From contig JAZOUB010000015.1 in NCBI GenBank assembly GCA_045657945.1, forward strand, positions 1-64,000: a stretch of 64,000 nucleotides of DNA. The letters are read 5' to 3'. Below the pieces are notes generated by a model. The model was not told where the DNA came from and did no database searches. It saw only the letters and a program-made list of their open reading frames with translations. Shown here piece after piece: positions 39,373 to 48,460 of this stretch. The position numbers and the translations under genes were made by a program. The number at the start of each line of letters is the position of its first letter. Positions within the stretch are counted from its first letter, which is position 1. Source of the stretch: HGM04593 sp045657945 (GTDB lineage Bacteria > Bacteroidota > Bacteroidia > Bacteroidales > Bacteroidaceae).

Positions 39373-41241
39373 CTATTTGACAAAATTGCGGTCAATTTCG
39401 GCGTCATTCATTATATGTATTATGGGGTTCCCATCCGGGGTGTTTCCAGGCATTGAAGTTCTGAAAAGGTCGTTGATAAGAACCGTCATCTCCTCTTGCG
39501 ACAGGAGTTGTCCACTTACGATCGCAACCTCCCTTGCCATTACATTTGCCATACGATCATATACCTTCTCCTTCACATCACCGGTCTGCTCTAAAGTTTG
39601 ATGGAGAATATCCAACAATAACTTTACCGGTTGTAAGCCTTCAATACCGACCGGTACACCATTCAGCACATATGTACCACCACCCAGCGATGATATATCA
39701 AAGCCTAAAGAGAGAAGTTCTTCCGAAACAGATTCAAGTGCAAGAGACTCATTCATTGTCAGTTCTACTCTTTCGGGGAAGAGCAGTCCCTGAGAGGCAC
39801 TGCGACCGTCGGAAATCTGGCGACGGTATTTTTCGAACAAGACCCTGATATGAGCATTACGTTGGTGTACCCACATCAGACCCGACTTCACCGGAACAAG
39901 AATATATTGCCCTTTGTATTGCGACATTGGCACAAAATCCGTCTCCTGAGGCTGGTCAAGCGGTTGGGATAATTGAACCTCGTACGCCTTCGGTTCTTTT
40001 GCAACGAAATCGGTCATGTCATCTTCAAAAGGAGAAAGGTCGAGCGGTTTGCCACTTCTGCCTATTCCCTCATAAAGATGTTCCCACTCGTTTGCCGGGT
40101 TCCGATATTCAGGCTTATGCTTGTCAAATGGATTATAACCCGGTGTATATGAAACTTTAGGAGCAGGAACCTGGGTATTGTCGTAAGAGGAAAAATCCAT
40201 TACAGGAATATCCGGTATTGCGTCATCATCAAAATCAAGACTCGGTGCGGCATTAAAACGCCCAAGAGACTCTTTCACCGCCGCCGATATTATTTTCCAC
40301 AAACTGAATTCGTCCTCGAATTTAATTTCGGTCTTTGTCGGGTGTATATTAACGTCAATACGCGAAGGATCAACGTCAAAACACAAGAAAAACGGTACTT
40401 GCTCGCCCTGCGGTATTATCTCGCCATAGGCCTCGGCAACAGCCTTTGCAAAATAGGGATGACGCATGTAGCGACCGTTTACAAAGAAATATTGCAATGC
40501 GCCCTTTTTCTTCGCACTCTCAGGCGCACCGGCAAAACCTTTTATATTTATAAGCGAACTTGCGACATCCACCTCTATGAGCTGCGAGTTTATCCTTTTG
40601 CCAAAAAGGTTCACAATTCTTTGACGAAATGATGAGGGAGGCAACAATATCATCTCGTTACCATTGTGTGAGAGAGAGAACTCGACATCGCAGTTAACCA
40701 AGGCAACACGTTCAAACTCCGTTACGATATTGTTCAACTCTGTCTGGATAGATTTGAGAAACTTTCTACGGGCCGGGATATTATAAAAGAGGTTCTTTAC
40801 CTTAAAATTACAGCCAACCGGTGCCGCTACAGGCTCCTGGCTCTCAAGTTTCGAACCTGCAATTACTATGCAAGTACCAAGGTCATCATCAAGACGACGG
40901 GTAATAAGTTCAACCTGGGAAACTGCCACGATTGAGGCCAAAGCCTCTCCGCGGAAGCCCATAGTGGTGAGGGCAAACAGGTCATCGGCACTCGCAATCT
41001 TAGAAGTTGCATGCCTCTCAAAAGCTAAACGCGCATCGGTCTCAGACATGCCCTTACCATTGTCTATCACCTGTATAAGGGTACGCCCACCATCGGTCAC
41101 CACAACCTGAACCTTTGTCGCACCGGCATCAATTGCATTCTCCATCAACTCCTTGACAACAGATGATGGACGCTGGACAACCTCACCGGCAGCAATCTGG
41201 TTAGCGACCGCATCGGGCAACAAATGTATTATATCCTTCAT
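39373..41241 (-). CDS. mutL: DNA mismatch repair protein MutL
   Basis: A 622-residue GHKL ATPase that couples MutS to strand removal. N-terminal ATPase motifs: ENAIDAGAT, DNGKGM, TTMGFRGEAL; transducer motif YFFVNGRYM. The C-terminal dimerisation domain is present. Where endonuclease-type MutL has DQHAxxE(x)4E, this protein reads VHQRNAHIRVLFE, so the first Asp is lost. The Zn-site CPHGRP is also replaced (TPDGNP), though related Bacteroidales proteins also lack it as far as I recall. It is the last gene of the recQ-to-mutL block and starts 3 bases after the small membrane protein. Confidence 0.95.
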   Translation of the reverse strand: MKDIIHLLPDAVANQIAAGEVVQRPSSVVKELMENAIDAGATKVQVVVTDGGRTLIQVIDNGKGMSETDARLAFERHATSKIASADDLFALTTMGFRGEALASIVAVSQVELITRRLDDDLGTCIVIAGSKLESQEPVAAPVGCNFKVKNLFYNIPARRKFLKSIQTELNNIVTEFERVALVNCDVEFSLSHNGNEMILLPPSSFRQRIVNLFGKRINSQLIEVDVASSLINIKGFAGAPESAKKKGALQYFFVNGRYMRHPYFAKAVAEAYGEIIPQGEQVPFFLCFDVDPSRIDVNIHPTKTEIKFEDEFSLWKIISAAVKESLGRFNAAPSLDFDDDAIPDIPVMDFSSYDNTQVPAPKVSYTPGYNPFDKHKPEYRNPANEWEHLYEGIGRSGKPLDLSPFEDDMTDFVAKEPKAYEVQLSQPLDQPQETDFVPMSQYKGQYILVPVKSGLMWVHQRNAHIRVLFEKYRRQISDGRSASQGLLFPERVELTMNESLALESVSEELLSLGFDISSLGGGTYVLNGVPVGIEGLQPVKLLLDILHQTLEQTGDVKEKVYDRMANVMAREVAIVSGQLLSQEEMTVLINDLFRTSMPGNTPDGNPIIHIMNDAEIDRNFVK

Positions 41242-41244
41242 ATA

Positions 41245-41544
41245 TCAAACCAAATCATAAACGGTTTTCATTATATAATAGGCAATAAACACGCATACAA
41301 ACAGTGCTGCAACTGCAAAGCGTGACGATATACGGGAGCCATTGGCTTTTTTACGTTGCAGGTGAGAGTTGTCAGCGATAAACGCACCTCGCAAACGCTC
41401 CTCATACGTAGGCTCCTTTGGAGGAAGCATACCCAAGTCGCGTTTCGCATTCTCAACAATCTTGTCGAGCTTTTCCTTGCGCTCATCTACATATATATAT
41501 TTATGGTTGAACTTTCGTGGTTCGCGCATCTTAAATCGTGCCAT
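41245..41544 (-). CDS. Small single-pass membrane protein of unknown function
   Basis: A 99-residue protein. A basic, charged N-terminal 70 residues (MARFKMREPRKFNHKYIYVDERKEKLDKIVENAKRDL, in parts) is followed by one membrane helix near the C-terminus (FAVAALFVCVFIAYYIM, about 76-92). The topology is therefore probably tail-anchored with the charged part in the cytoplasm. It sits tightly between the OstA-like gene (7 bases) and mutL (3 bases), an arrangement I believe is conserved in Bacteroidales. No function is known to me. Confidence 0.8.
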   Translation of the reverse strand: MARFKMREPRKFNHKYIYVDERKEKLDKIVENAKRDLGMLPPKEPTYEERLRGAFIADNSHLQRKKANGSRISSRFAVAALFVCVFIAYYIMKTVYDLV

Positions 41545-41551
41545 AGTCTAT

Positions 41552-43177
41552 TTATTTTTTAAAACGGTCAAGCGTTGGCAAAGGAATCTTGTCTTTCTTA
41601 ATAACCTTCAACTCTTTATCGGAGCCTTTGCCTCTCCAATCAAATATATCCTCTTTAGATAGCGGCCGCACATAGTCGAACCAAGCAAAATTCTCGAGGA
41701 AGCATTTTTCGCCGGGACGCTTGCTCATTGGATAAAAGACACCCTTTGACTCTTTAGGCACGACAACTTTATCAACCTTGCGATCTTTCATGTATATTAT
41801 TGTCTTGCCTGCAGTCATTGTATTCATACCCAAGAAGCCTTTCCCGTCATCCAACGGATAGAAAATCTGTTCCACGCTGCCAATCACCTGCATCTCATTC
41901 AACTCACCACCGACAAAATAGAACTTCATCTCCTTTCCCCGAATCTGGTTATAACAGGTGGAATCCAGCCTCTCGGCATAAAGAGTCTGGTTAAGTATAT
42001 TTACCCAATCAATGGCTGAATCTTTCATATACACCTTAACAACCTCACCAAGCAGCTGCACATCACCATTCCACAGAATTGGATCCTTATACATTGCCAT
42101 GCATGTATCCCTTGAGTCAAAGACAAGCGAGTCACAGACAGCCTGCATATCCGGAGCCCATGCACGTACCTTATTGTATGCCTTGACAAGACGATACACA
42201 GAATCTGTATCAATATTGTACGTCACTGTCCAAATCGTATCGGAGTGCATAAACAGTGAATCGCGGCGAGAGAAATCAACGGCTAAGGCTCTCTGTGTAA
42301 CATACGCTGAATCACGAATCTCATCCATGAAGGCATATTCACCAGTGAGCATATTCCTGTTTATCGTGTCCAAGTACATTATATTGCCGAACATCTCGCT
42401 ATATCCTCTGTTCGCATCATAATATATGGAATCGGCAGTCACAGTTTTCTTACCATTGTACAACACAGACCTGTCGAGCAGGATACCATATTTTTCCGCG
42501 GTACTGTAACGACCATTCTCAGTATAAACCTCGGACTGCCCAGAATAGAGATTCGTCGGACCGACGATTGTTGCAATATTATCATTGGTGTTGTAATGCA
42601 AAGTATCGGACAACAAGAGGAACTTCGGGTTCTCCAATGTCACATCGTCAATGAACACTGCAACCTTTGTGTCAACATTATAATTGCCGTAATAAGACCT
42701 TAGCGAACTTGTTTCGTCATACAGGTTTCCATACTCGAAAAAGTACCCTTCGTTACGATTACGATCAAAATCAAGACTATCTGTCACAAGAATTGTCGAT
42801 TTGTCGATAAGCTTTACATTGTTCCTCACTCTTGCCAGGTTGGTAACGCCATCAAAATCGAGATAATCACCATATAGAAAAAGCGTGTCACCCTGTTCCA
42901 TCCTTACGTTACCGAAAGCCTGGAAAGAGTTCTGCTTCTGATAGTAATGGGCGCTGTCGCAATACATATACATACTATCACGACGGAAACGGACATTGCC
43001 TACAAGGATCCAGGCATCAGGGTTGACAGCCTCGTCAAAACGGGTAATATCTGTATGCAGCAAATGCAAATAACTTCGCTTGACAGGCTGTTGCCTGTCA
43101 GAATCAACCATTATTTCCTGCGAAGACAAAGGCAATGAGGTCAACAAAAGGATTATATATAAGATAAACCTTTGCAT
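41552..43177 (-). CDS. OstA/LptA-like periplasmic LPS-transport protein
   Basis: A 541-residue exported protein with signal peptide MQRFILYIILLLTSLPLSSQ. The start is the ATG at 43177; one further codon upstream in the open frame is TTG. It contains the OstA-like beta-jelly-roll repeats (WILVGNVRFRRDSMYMYCDSAHYYQ, FGNVRMEQGDTLFLYGDYLDFDG, VLYNGKKTVTADSIYYDANRGYSEMFGNI) that bind lipid A in LptA/LptD N-domains. It is much longer than LptA (about 180 residues), as is usual for the Bacteroidales form. It follows the SurA-like gene by 9 bases, joining LPS transport with outer-membrane protein chaperones. Confidence 0.88.
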   Translation of the reverse strand: MQRFILYIILLLTSLPLSSQEIMVDSDRQQPVKRSYLHLLHTDITRFDEAVNPDAWILVGNVRFRRDSMYMYCDSAHYYQKQNSFQAFGNVRMEQGDTLFLYGDYLDFDGVTNLARVRNNVKLIDKSTILVTDSLDFDRNRNEGYFFEYGNLYDETSSLRSYYGNYNVDTKVAVFIDDVTLENPKFLLLSDTLHYNTNDNIATIVGPTNLYSGQSEVYTENGRYSTAEKYGILLDRSVLYNGKKTVTADSIYYDANRGYSEMFGNIMYLDTINRNMLTGEYAFMDEIRDSAYVTQRALAVDFSRRDSLFMHSDTIWTVTYNIDTDSVYRLVKAYNKVRAWAPDMQAVCDSLVFDSRDTCMAMYKDPILWNGDVQLLGEVVKVYMKDSAIDWVNILNQTLYAERLDSTCYNQIRGKEMKFYFVGGELNEMQVIGSVEQIFYPLDDGKGFLGMNTMTAGKTIIYMKDRKVDKVVVPKESKGVFYPMSKRPGEKCFLENFAWFDYVRPLSKEDIFDWRGKGSDKELKVIKKDKIPLPTLDRFKK

Positions 43178-43186
43178 CAAGAGATA

Positions 43187-44563
43187 TTACTTTTCCTCGT
43201 AGAAGTTCCAATCAGGATACAGGAAGTCAAAATCACGGCTATCCTTGTTTATACGGACGTATGTATCACGCTGCTTCTTTCTGATCCATTCCTTAATACG
43301 CTCCTCGCTCAACTTTGCCTCATACATTTGACGCAGTACCTCATAGTCCTCGCTGAAGGTAGCCCTGTGCGCATCAGTCCTTGACTTTACCATTGCAATA
43401 GCACACACGGTCTTACCATTATCAAGCAACCATGCAAAAGGCTGCGAAACCTCACCAACCGGCAACGGTTCTATGACACGAGCCACATCAACAGGCAGTT
43501 CATCAAGTGCGAAATGTGAAGACGCACTCTCTTTATTATACATGATACCGTAATTGTTACGGGTATCCTTGTCATCCGAATAAACTCCAACAGCAGCATC
43601 AAAAGTCATCTCACCCTCCTTTATTCCGGTAGCCAACGAATCAAGGCGTAGCAACGCCGCTTTCAGATTCTCGGTTGAATGACGGGGTTTTCTCAAGATA
43701 TGGCGGACATTAACCTTGTCTCCTCTTTTCTCTATAAGCTGAATAATGTGGAAACCATATTCAGTTTCTACGATTTTGGAAACCTTTTCCGGGTCTGTCA
43801 AATTGAATGCAACCGCCGAGAATTCCGGCTGGAACTGACCACGACCCGAGAAGCCCAACTCACCACCTTGACGAGCTGAAACAGGGTCCTCGGAATACAT
43901 CAATGCCATAGTCGAAAAAGCTGTCTCGCCGCTCATTATTCTCTCGGTATATTCACGGAGTTCCTCTTTTACGCGATCAATCTCTTCCTGATCGACCTTT
44001 GGTTGCATGGTAATTATCTGCACCTCGACCTGTTGCTGTATAAAAGGGATACTATCTTCGGGCAACGACTCTACATAGCGTCTCACAAGAACCGGAGAGA
44101 CCTTTATGTCACCAACAATCTTCATTTTCATCCTGTCAGCCATCTCCTTATTGTAGAGTTGCTCACGGTACATCTCACGAATATCAGATGAAGTCATGTT
44201 GAAGTACTCTTCCATCTTCTCTTTTGAGCCAATCTGCTGCATTACATACTCCATCTGCATCTCAACCTGACGCATAATGTTACCCTCATCAACCTCAATA
44301 CTGTCTATAGCAGCCTGATGCAGGAACAGTTGCTGAACTGCCAAATCCTCACCGACGACACAATAAGGATCACCCTCGAACGTCCTGCCCGAGGCGACCC
44401 AAAAACGGATTGCAGATTCAATATCGGAACGCAGAATGAATTTATCACCGACAACCCACTCTACTCTGTCTATAACATTATCCTGGGCTACCGCAACCTG
44501 ACCCGAAAAAGAAAGGAACATTGTGCAAAGCAACCACTTTATAAAATTCTCCTTGATATTCAT
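43187..44563 (-). CDS. SurA-like periplasmic peptidyl-prolyl isomerase
   Basis: A 458-residue exported chaperone. After a signal peptide (ending QVAVAQ) it has a SurA N-terminal domain (VEWVVGDKFILRSDIESAIRF, residues about 33-53 and on), a first parvulin domain (VEVQIITMQPKVDQEEIDRVKEELREY in parts, DPVSARQGGELGFSGRGQFQPEFSAVAF) and a second parvulin-like segment (VNVRHILRKPR, near the C-terminal half). It helps outer-membrane proteins fold during transit. It is the third of three consecutive SurA/PpiC-like genes, and the one most like SurA. Confidence 0.9.
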   Translation of the reverse strand: MNIKENFIKWLLCTMFLSFSGQVAVAQDNVIDRVEWVVGDKFILRSDIESAIRFWVASGRTFEGDPYCVVGEDLAVQQLFLHQAAIDSIEVDEGNIMRQVEMQMEYVMQQIGSKEKMEEYFNMTSSDIREMYREQLYNKEMADRMKMKIVGDIKVSPVLVRRYVESLPEDSIPFIQQQVEVQIITMQPKVDQEEIDRVKEELREYTERIMSGETAFSTMALMYSEDPVSARQGGELGFSGRGQFQPEFSAVAFNLTDPEKVSKIVETEYGFHIIQLIEKRGDKVNVRHILRKPRHSTENLKAALLRLDSLATGIKEGEMTFDAAVGVYSDDKDTRNNYGIMYNKESASSHFALDELPVDVARVIEPLPVGEVSQPFAWLLDNGKTVCAIAMVKSRTDAHRATFSEDYEVLRQMYEAKLSEERIKEWIRKKQRDTYVRINKDSRDFDFLYPDWNFYEEK

Positions 44564-44596
44564 ATATTTATTTTATCCGTTACGAGATGTTATATC

Positions 44597-45451
44597 TTAG
44601 TATATTACAAGTTTACCGCTCTGTAAAGCCTCCTCATATAGCGAGCGTTTCACATCCTTGATAAAATCAGCCTTCTTTGAATTCAACAACAACTCCTTGA
44701 TTTCATTAGAGACCATCTCTATCGGCTTGGTGTCATTCTTTTGCAGAATCGAGTCGGCACAAACAAAATATGTAAATTTATTCTCATTGAACTCAATTGT
44801 ACCGTTCCTCAACAACCTGTCCATAAGTTGCTGCTGGGTCAAAGGCATCTTGTGCACAAGGTCAACAAATGGTATCCAATCCTCGGTAAAGAACTGGTAT
44901 TCGTAGCCGTTCTCGGTACACAATTTCTCCAATTCCTCCAAATCTTCCTGTCCCTTTCGTATGCACCATTTACGCACATCACGCACTTTTGGAGCCTTGG
45001 AAGGAATCTGCACATAAAAACCTTTTATGTATGGTTCATTCAGTTCAAACAGCATCTGCTGCCGGTCATAGAACTCCTGCACCTCCTCATCGGTTATACC
45101 AGGCAACAATTGCTGTGTTATCAGCCTGTCCTGATATAGATTCTCGATAAGACTCTTGCGATAGTTCTCGACCATCTTGTCTATTTCATCTGTTTCGGGC
45201 ACATTCTCTTTTGCCTTTTCATAGAAAAGCACGTCTATAGCCCAACGCTCAATGTAATTCAGCATAAAGGCTGCACTATCACCCCTGTGTTGCTGGGCAA
45301 ACTTTATATCAGCCTCATCCTTGTACAAATGTGTATCACCCACACTTGCCAAAGATGCCCTCTTTACATAAGACGCCTCTTCCCGGCAAGCCAAAAGCAA
45401 AGCCGGGAGAGCAAACAGGTATATATATTTCCAGAATCCTTTACCGAACAT
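44597..45451 (-). CDS. Lipoprotein resembling PpiC/SurA chaperones but without a parvulin domain
   Basis: A 284-residue lipoprotein (lipobox LLLAC, Cys about residue 21; start at 45451). The N-terminal helical region (RASLASVGDTHLYKDEADIKF, IERWAIDVLFYEKAKENV) and ITDEEVQEFYDRQQMLFEL resemble SurA N-terminal chaperone helices. The expected parvulin sequence (R-HILv..., G-LG-f) is missing. The C-terminal part (FTYFVCADSILQKNDTKPIEMVSNEIKELLLNSKK) resembles the region that normally follows a parvulin domain. It is probably a membrane-anchored chaperone partner of the two flanking PPIases; this is inference from order and resemblance. Confidence 0.75.
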   Translation of the reverse strand: MFGKGFWKYIYLFALPALLLACREEASYVKRASLASVGDTHLYKDEADIKFAQQHRGDSAAFMLNYIERWAIDVLFYEKAKENVPETDEIDKMVENYRKSLIENLYQDRLITQQLLPGITDEEVQEFYDRQQMLFELNEPYIKGFYVQIPSKAPKVRDVRKWCIRKGQEDLEELEKLCTENGYEYQFFTEDWIPFVDLVHKMPLTQQQLMDRLLRNGTIEFNENKFTYFVCADSILQKNDTKPIEMVSNEIKELLLNSKKADFIKDVKRSLYEEALQSGKLVIY

Positions 45452-45526
45452 CGGTTTTTCCAATTTGCAATGAATCAAAAGTGCAACATGGCCATTTCTC
45501 ACAACAAAGGTACAAAAACTAATTAC

Positions 45527-46942
45527 TTATTCGTGGTTATTAACTGTTTTTAGCACTGTTTTATCAACCTTAACTTTATACTTTTTGCGGAGCGACTTAA
45601 CCCACTTCTCTTCAAGATATTTTTGATAATCATTTGTAACGGTGCCCTTTACATCTTTGTATGTCTCAGGAGCCTCAATAACATTGCCCACGACATCAGA
45701 AACCACAAAGCCACGGCGCAGCTTACCGCCCTCGCCCTGACCGAACGCAGCCTTGTCAACAAAAGCATTGTCACCAATAGCAAAGATTCCAACCTCGACA
45801 CGCACCGTACGCACAGAGTCCTTTGGCAGGTTAGCTTCAATGACCGACTTATAGTTCTCAAACTCCTGACCGGCAAGGAACCCTTTTACCATCTCAAGAT
45901 TCTCGGGGCTGTTAGCCTGTATCACCGCACCACGGAAACGGGGTGCATCAAACTTATAGTTCTTCTTGTTCTTCTTGAAATACTTTACAAGCCCTTCCTC
46001 GTCCTCTGCAGCTTTGTTCCAAACCTGACGTGTAGAGACCTCAAAGAAAAGCAGCCCCTCGTAGTACTCACGCATCAGGTTGCCGAACTCGGGATACTTA
46101 CTCTCAAGCAGGCTATCCTCGCGGGCAAGTGCATCCATTGCTGATAGGCCACCACCAAACTCTTTGGCAAGATCCTGTCCTCTCTTGATACGAGCTGCCT
46201 CACGTATATTCTGTTGCTCAAGCATGTTTACAATCGCGGGCTTGTACTCCTGGAATGAGCCGAAGGGACGTGTCGATATTCGTTTTACTATGTGGTAGCC
46301 GGCCGGAGATTCGAACGGCGCTGAATATGTACCGTCAGCGATAGAATATGCAGCCTGTTCAAACTCGGGATACACCTGGCCGCGCACAATCTCGAATGAG
46401 CGTATTGCCTGTGCAGGGATTTCAAAGAATGCAGCAACCTCCTCAAAAGTTTTACCGTCATTGAGCATTGCATACGCTGCATCAATCTTAGCCTTTGCCT
46501 GTGCAACTTCAGCCACCGGAGCCATCTGCTTGACAAGGAACACAATATGGGCAACCTCCACAAAGCCGTCACGACCAATTGTAGCAGAGTCCTTTGCATA
46601 TATCTTATATGCCTCATCATTGATATAACAAGTATCTACAAGATAGTTCTCGGCCAAGAGATTACGGTCGCGCTCATACTCTTCCCTGAACGAGGGCAAT
46701 GTATCAAAGCCAAGTGATTCGGCCTCTGCAACTTTCAGTTTGAAGTCGATATACATTGGCAGATACTCCTCAACAGTCTGACCCTCACCTGCAAGATTCG
46801 TATTGTTCTTATTGAAGGCATACTCGAATTCTGAACGTTTTACCTCCTTACCATTAACGCGCATAAGCACAGGGTCTGAAACCTGTGCCAATGCAGTAGT
46901 TGATACCAGCAACAAAAATGCTGCTATATTCCTAAATTTCAT
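45527..46942 (-). CDS. PpiC-type peptidyl-prolyl isomerase
   Basis: A 471-residue exported protein with signal peptide MKFRNIAAFLLLVSTTALAQ. A chaperone N-domain (VLMRVNGKEVKRSEFEYAFNKNN) is followed by a parvulin domain (FVEVAHIVFLVKQMA ... VYPEFEQAAYSIADGTYSAPFESPAGYHIVKRI, about residues 122-230). The C-terminal third (FDAPRFRGAVIQANSPENLEMVKGFL) is a helical region. It starts 11 bases after guaB in the same transcript. The target is presumably outer-membrane proteins. Confidence 0.9.
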   Translation of the reverse strand: MKFRNIAAFLLLVSTTALAQVSDPVLMRVNGKEVKRSEFEYAFNKNNTNLAGEGQTVEEYLPMYIDFKLKVAEAESLGFDTLPSFREEYERDRNLLAENYLVDTCYINDEAYKIYAKDSATIGRDGFVEVAHIVFLVKQMAPVAEVAQAKAKIDAAYAMLNDGKTFEEVAAFFEIPAQAIRSFEIVRGQVYPEFEQAAYSIADGTYSAPFESPAGYHIVKRISTRPFGSFQEYKPAIVNMLEQQNIREAARIKRGQDLAKEFGGGLSAMDALAREDSLLESKYPEFGNLMREYYEGLLFFEVSTRQVWNKAAEDEEGLVKYFKKNKKNYKFDAPRFRGAVIQANSPENLEMVKGFLAGQEFENYKSVIEANLPKDSVRTVRVEVGIFAIGDNAFVDKAAFGQGEGGKLRRGFVVSDVVGNVIEAPETYKDVKGTVTNDYQKYLEEKWVKSLRKKYKVKVDKTVLKTVNNHE

Positions 46943-46953
46943 TTTTTGTTTTT

Positions 46954-48435
46954 TTATTCTGGACGACTATAGTTGGGAGCCTCGCTTGTGATTGAGACAT
47001 CGTGCGGATGACTCTCGAGCACACCGGCGTTTGTAATGCGTACAAACTTTGCATCATGAAGAGCCTCAATATCCTTTGCGCCACAGTAACCCATACCGGA
47101 ACGCAGACCACCCACCAACTGATAGATTACCTCGAAAAGTGTACCCTTGTATGGTACACGCGCTGCAATACCCTCTGGGACAAGCTTTTTCTTGTCAGCT
47201 GTATCTGCCTGGAAATAGCGGTCCTTTGAACCATTCTCCATAGCCTCCAAAGAACCCATACCGCGGTATGACTTGAACTTACGGCCATTGAAGATGATAG
47301 TGTCACCCGGAGACTCCTCGGTACCGGCAACAAGCGAACCAATCATAACGCTATAACCACCGGCTGCCAAAGCCTTGACAACGTCGCCCGAGTAGCGCAG
47401 GCCACCGTCGGCAATCAAAGGCACACCTGTTCCCTCAAGCGCCTTGGCTACATCATACACTGCAGACAACTGTGGCACACCCACACCGGCAACAACACGT
47501 GTTGTACATATTGAACCAGGACCAATACCAACCTTCACTGCATCTGCGCCGGCTTCTGCAAGCATCTTGGCAGCCTCGCCTGTAGCCACATTACCCACCA
47601 CAATGTCAATATGTGGGAAGAGAGCCTTTGCCTCCTTCAACTTCTGTACCACGCCTGCTGAATGACCATGGGCTGTGTCAATTACTACAGCATCGACACC
47701 GGCATCGACAAGAGCCTTGATACGCTCCATTGCATCACCGGTAACACCAACTCCTGCTGCAACACGCAGACGACCCTTGCTGTCCTTACAAGCCATTGGT
47801 TTATCCTTTGCCTTTGTAATATCCTTGTATGTAATCAAGCCAACAAGCTTACCATCACCGTCAACAACAGGCAGTTTCTCAATCTTGTTCTCACGCAAAA
47901 TCTTGGCCGCAGCCTCCATATCTGTTTTCTGATTAGTCACAACAAGTCTGTCGGCGGGAGTCATAATCTCACAGATAGGACGTTCCATGTTTGTCTCGAA
48001 ACGCAAGTCGCGGTTGGTGACAATACCAACAAGTTTCTTGCAGTCATCAACCACAGGAATACCACCAATGTGATATTCTGCCATGATATCAAGGGCATCC
48101 TTTACCGCTGAATTCGCCTGGATTGTAACAGGGTCATAAATCATACCATTCTCGGCACGCTTTACAATTGCAACCTGATGAGCCTGTGCTTCAATTGACA
48201 TATTCTTGTGGATAACACCTATACCACCTTCGCGTGCAATGGCAATCGCCATCTTCGCCTCGGTAACAGTATCCATGGCTGCAGTCACGAACGGCACATT
48301 CAGTTCGATATTTCTTGAGAACTTGGTTTTCAAAGAAACCCCTTTAGGCAAAACCTCAGAGTATGCAGGAATAAGCAATACATCGTCATAGGTCAAGCCG
48401 TCCATCACAATCTTTTCTTTTATAAAATCATTCAT
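46954..48435 (-). CDS. guaB: Inosine-5'-monophosphate dehydrogenase
   Basis: A 493-residue cytoplasmic enzyme, the NAD-dependent first committed step to GMP. TIM barrel with catalytic Cys in GPGSICTTRVVAGVG, interrupted by a tandem CBS pair (about residues 95-215, YDPVTIQANSAVKDALDIM and EIMTPADRLVVTNQKTDM). The flap contains SLEAMENGSKDRYFQ and RVPYKGTLFEV. Length is standard. It lies 25 bases after recQ and 11 before a PPIase, in the recQ-to-mutL block. Confidence 0.97.
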   Translation of the reverse strand: MNDFIKEKIVMDGLTYDDVLLIPAYSEVLPKGVSLKTKFSRNIELNVPFVTAAMDTVTEAKMAIAIAREGGIGVIHKNMSIEAQAHQVAIVKRAENGMIYDPVTIQANSAVKDALDIMAEYHIGGIPVVDDCKKLVGIVTNRDLRFETNMERPICEIMTPADRLVVTNQKTDMEAAAKILRENKIEKLPVVDGDGKLVGLITYKDITKAKDKPMACKDSKGRLRVAAGVGVTGDAMERIKALVDAGVDAVVIDTAHGHSAGVVQKLKEAKALFPHIDIVVGNVATGEAAKMLAEAGADAVKVGIGPGSICTTRVVAGVGVPQLSAVYDVAKALEGTGVPLIADGGLRYSGDVVKALAAGGYSVMIGSLVAGTEESPGDTIIFNGRKFKSYRGMGSLEAMENGSKDRYFQADTADKKKLVPEGIAARVPYKGTLFEVIYQLVGGLRSGMGYCGAKDIEALHDAKFVRITNAGVLESHPHDVSITSEAPNYSRPE

Positions 48436-48460
48436 ATAGCTATATATTTTTCATTCATTA

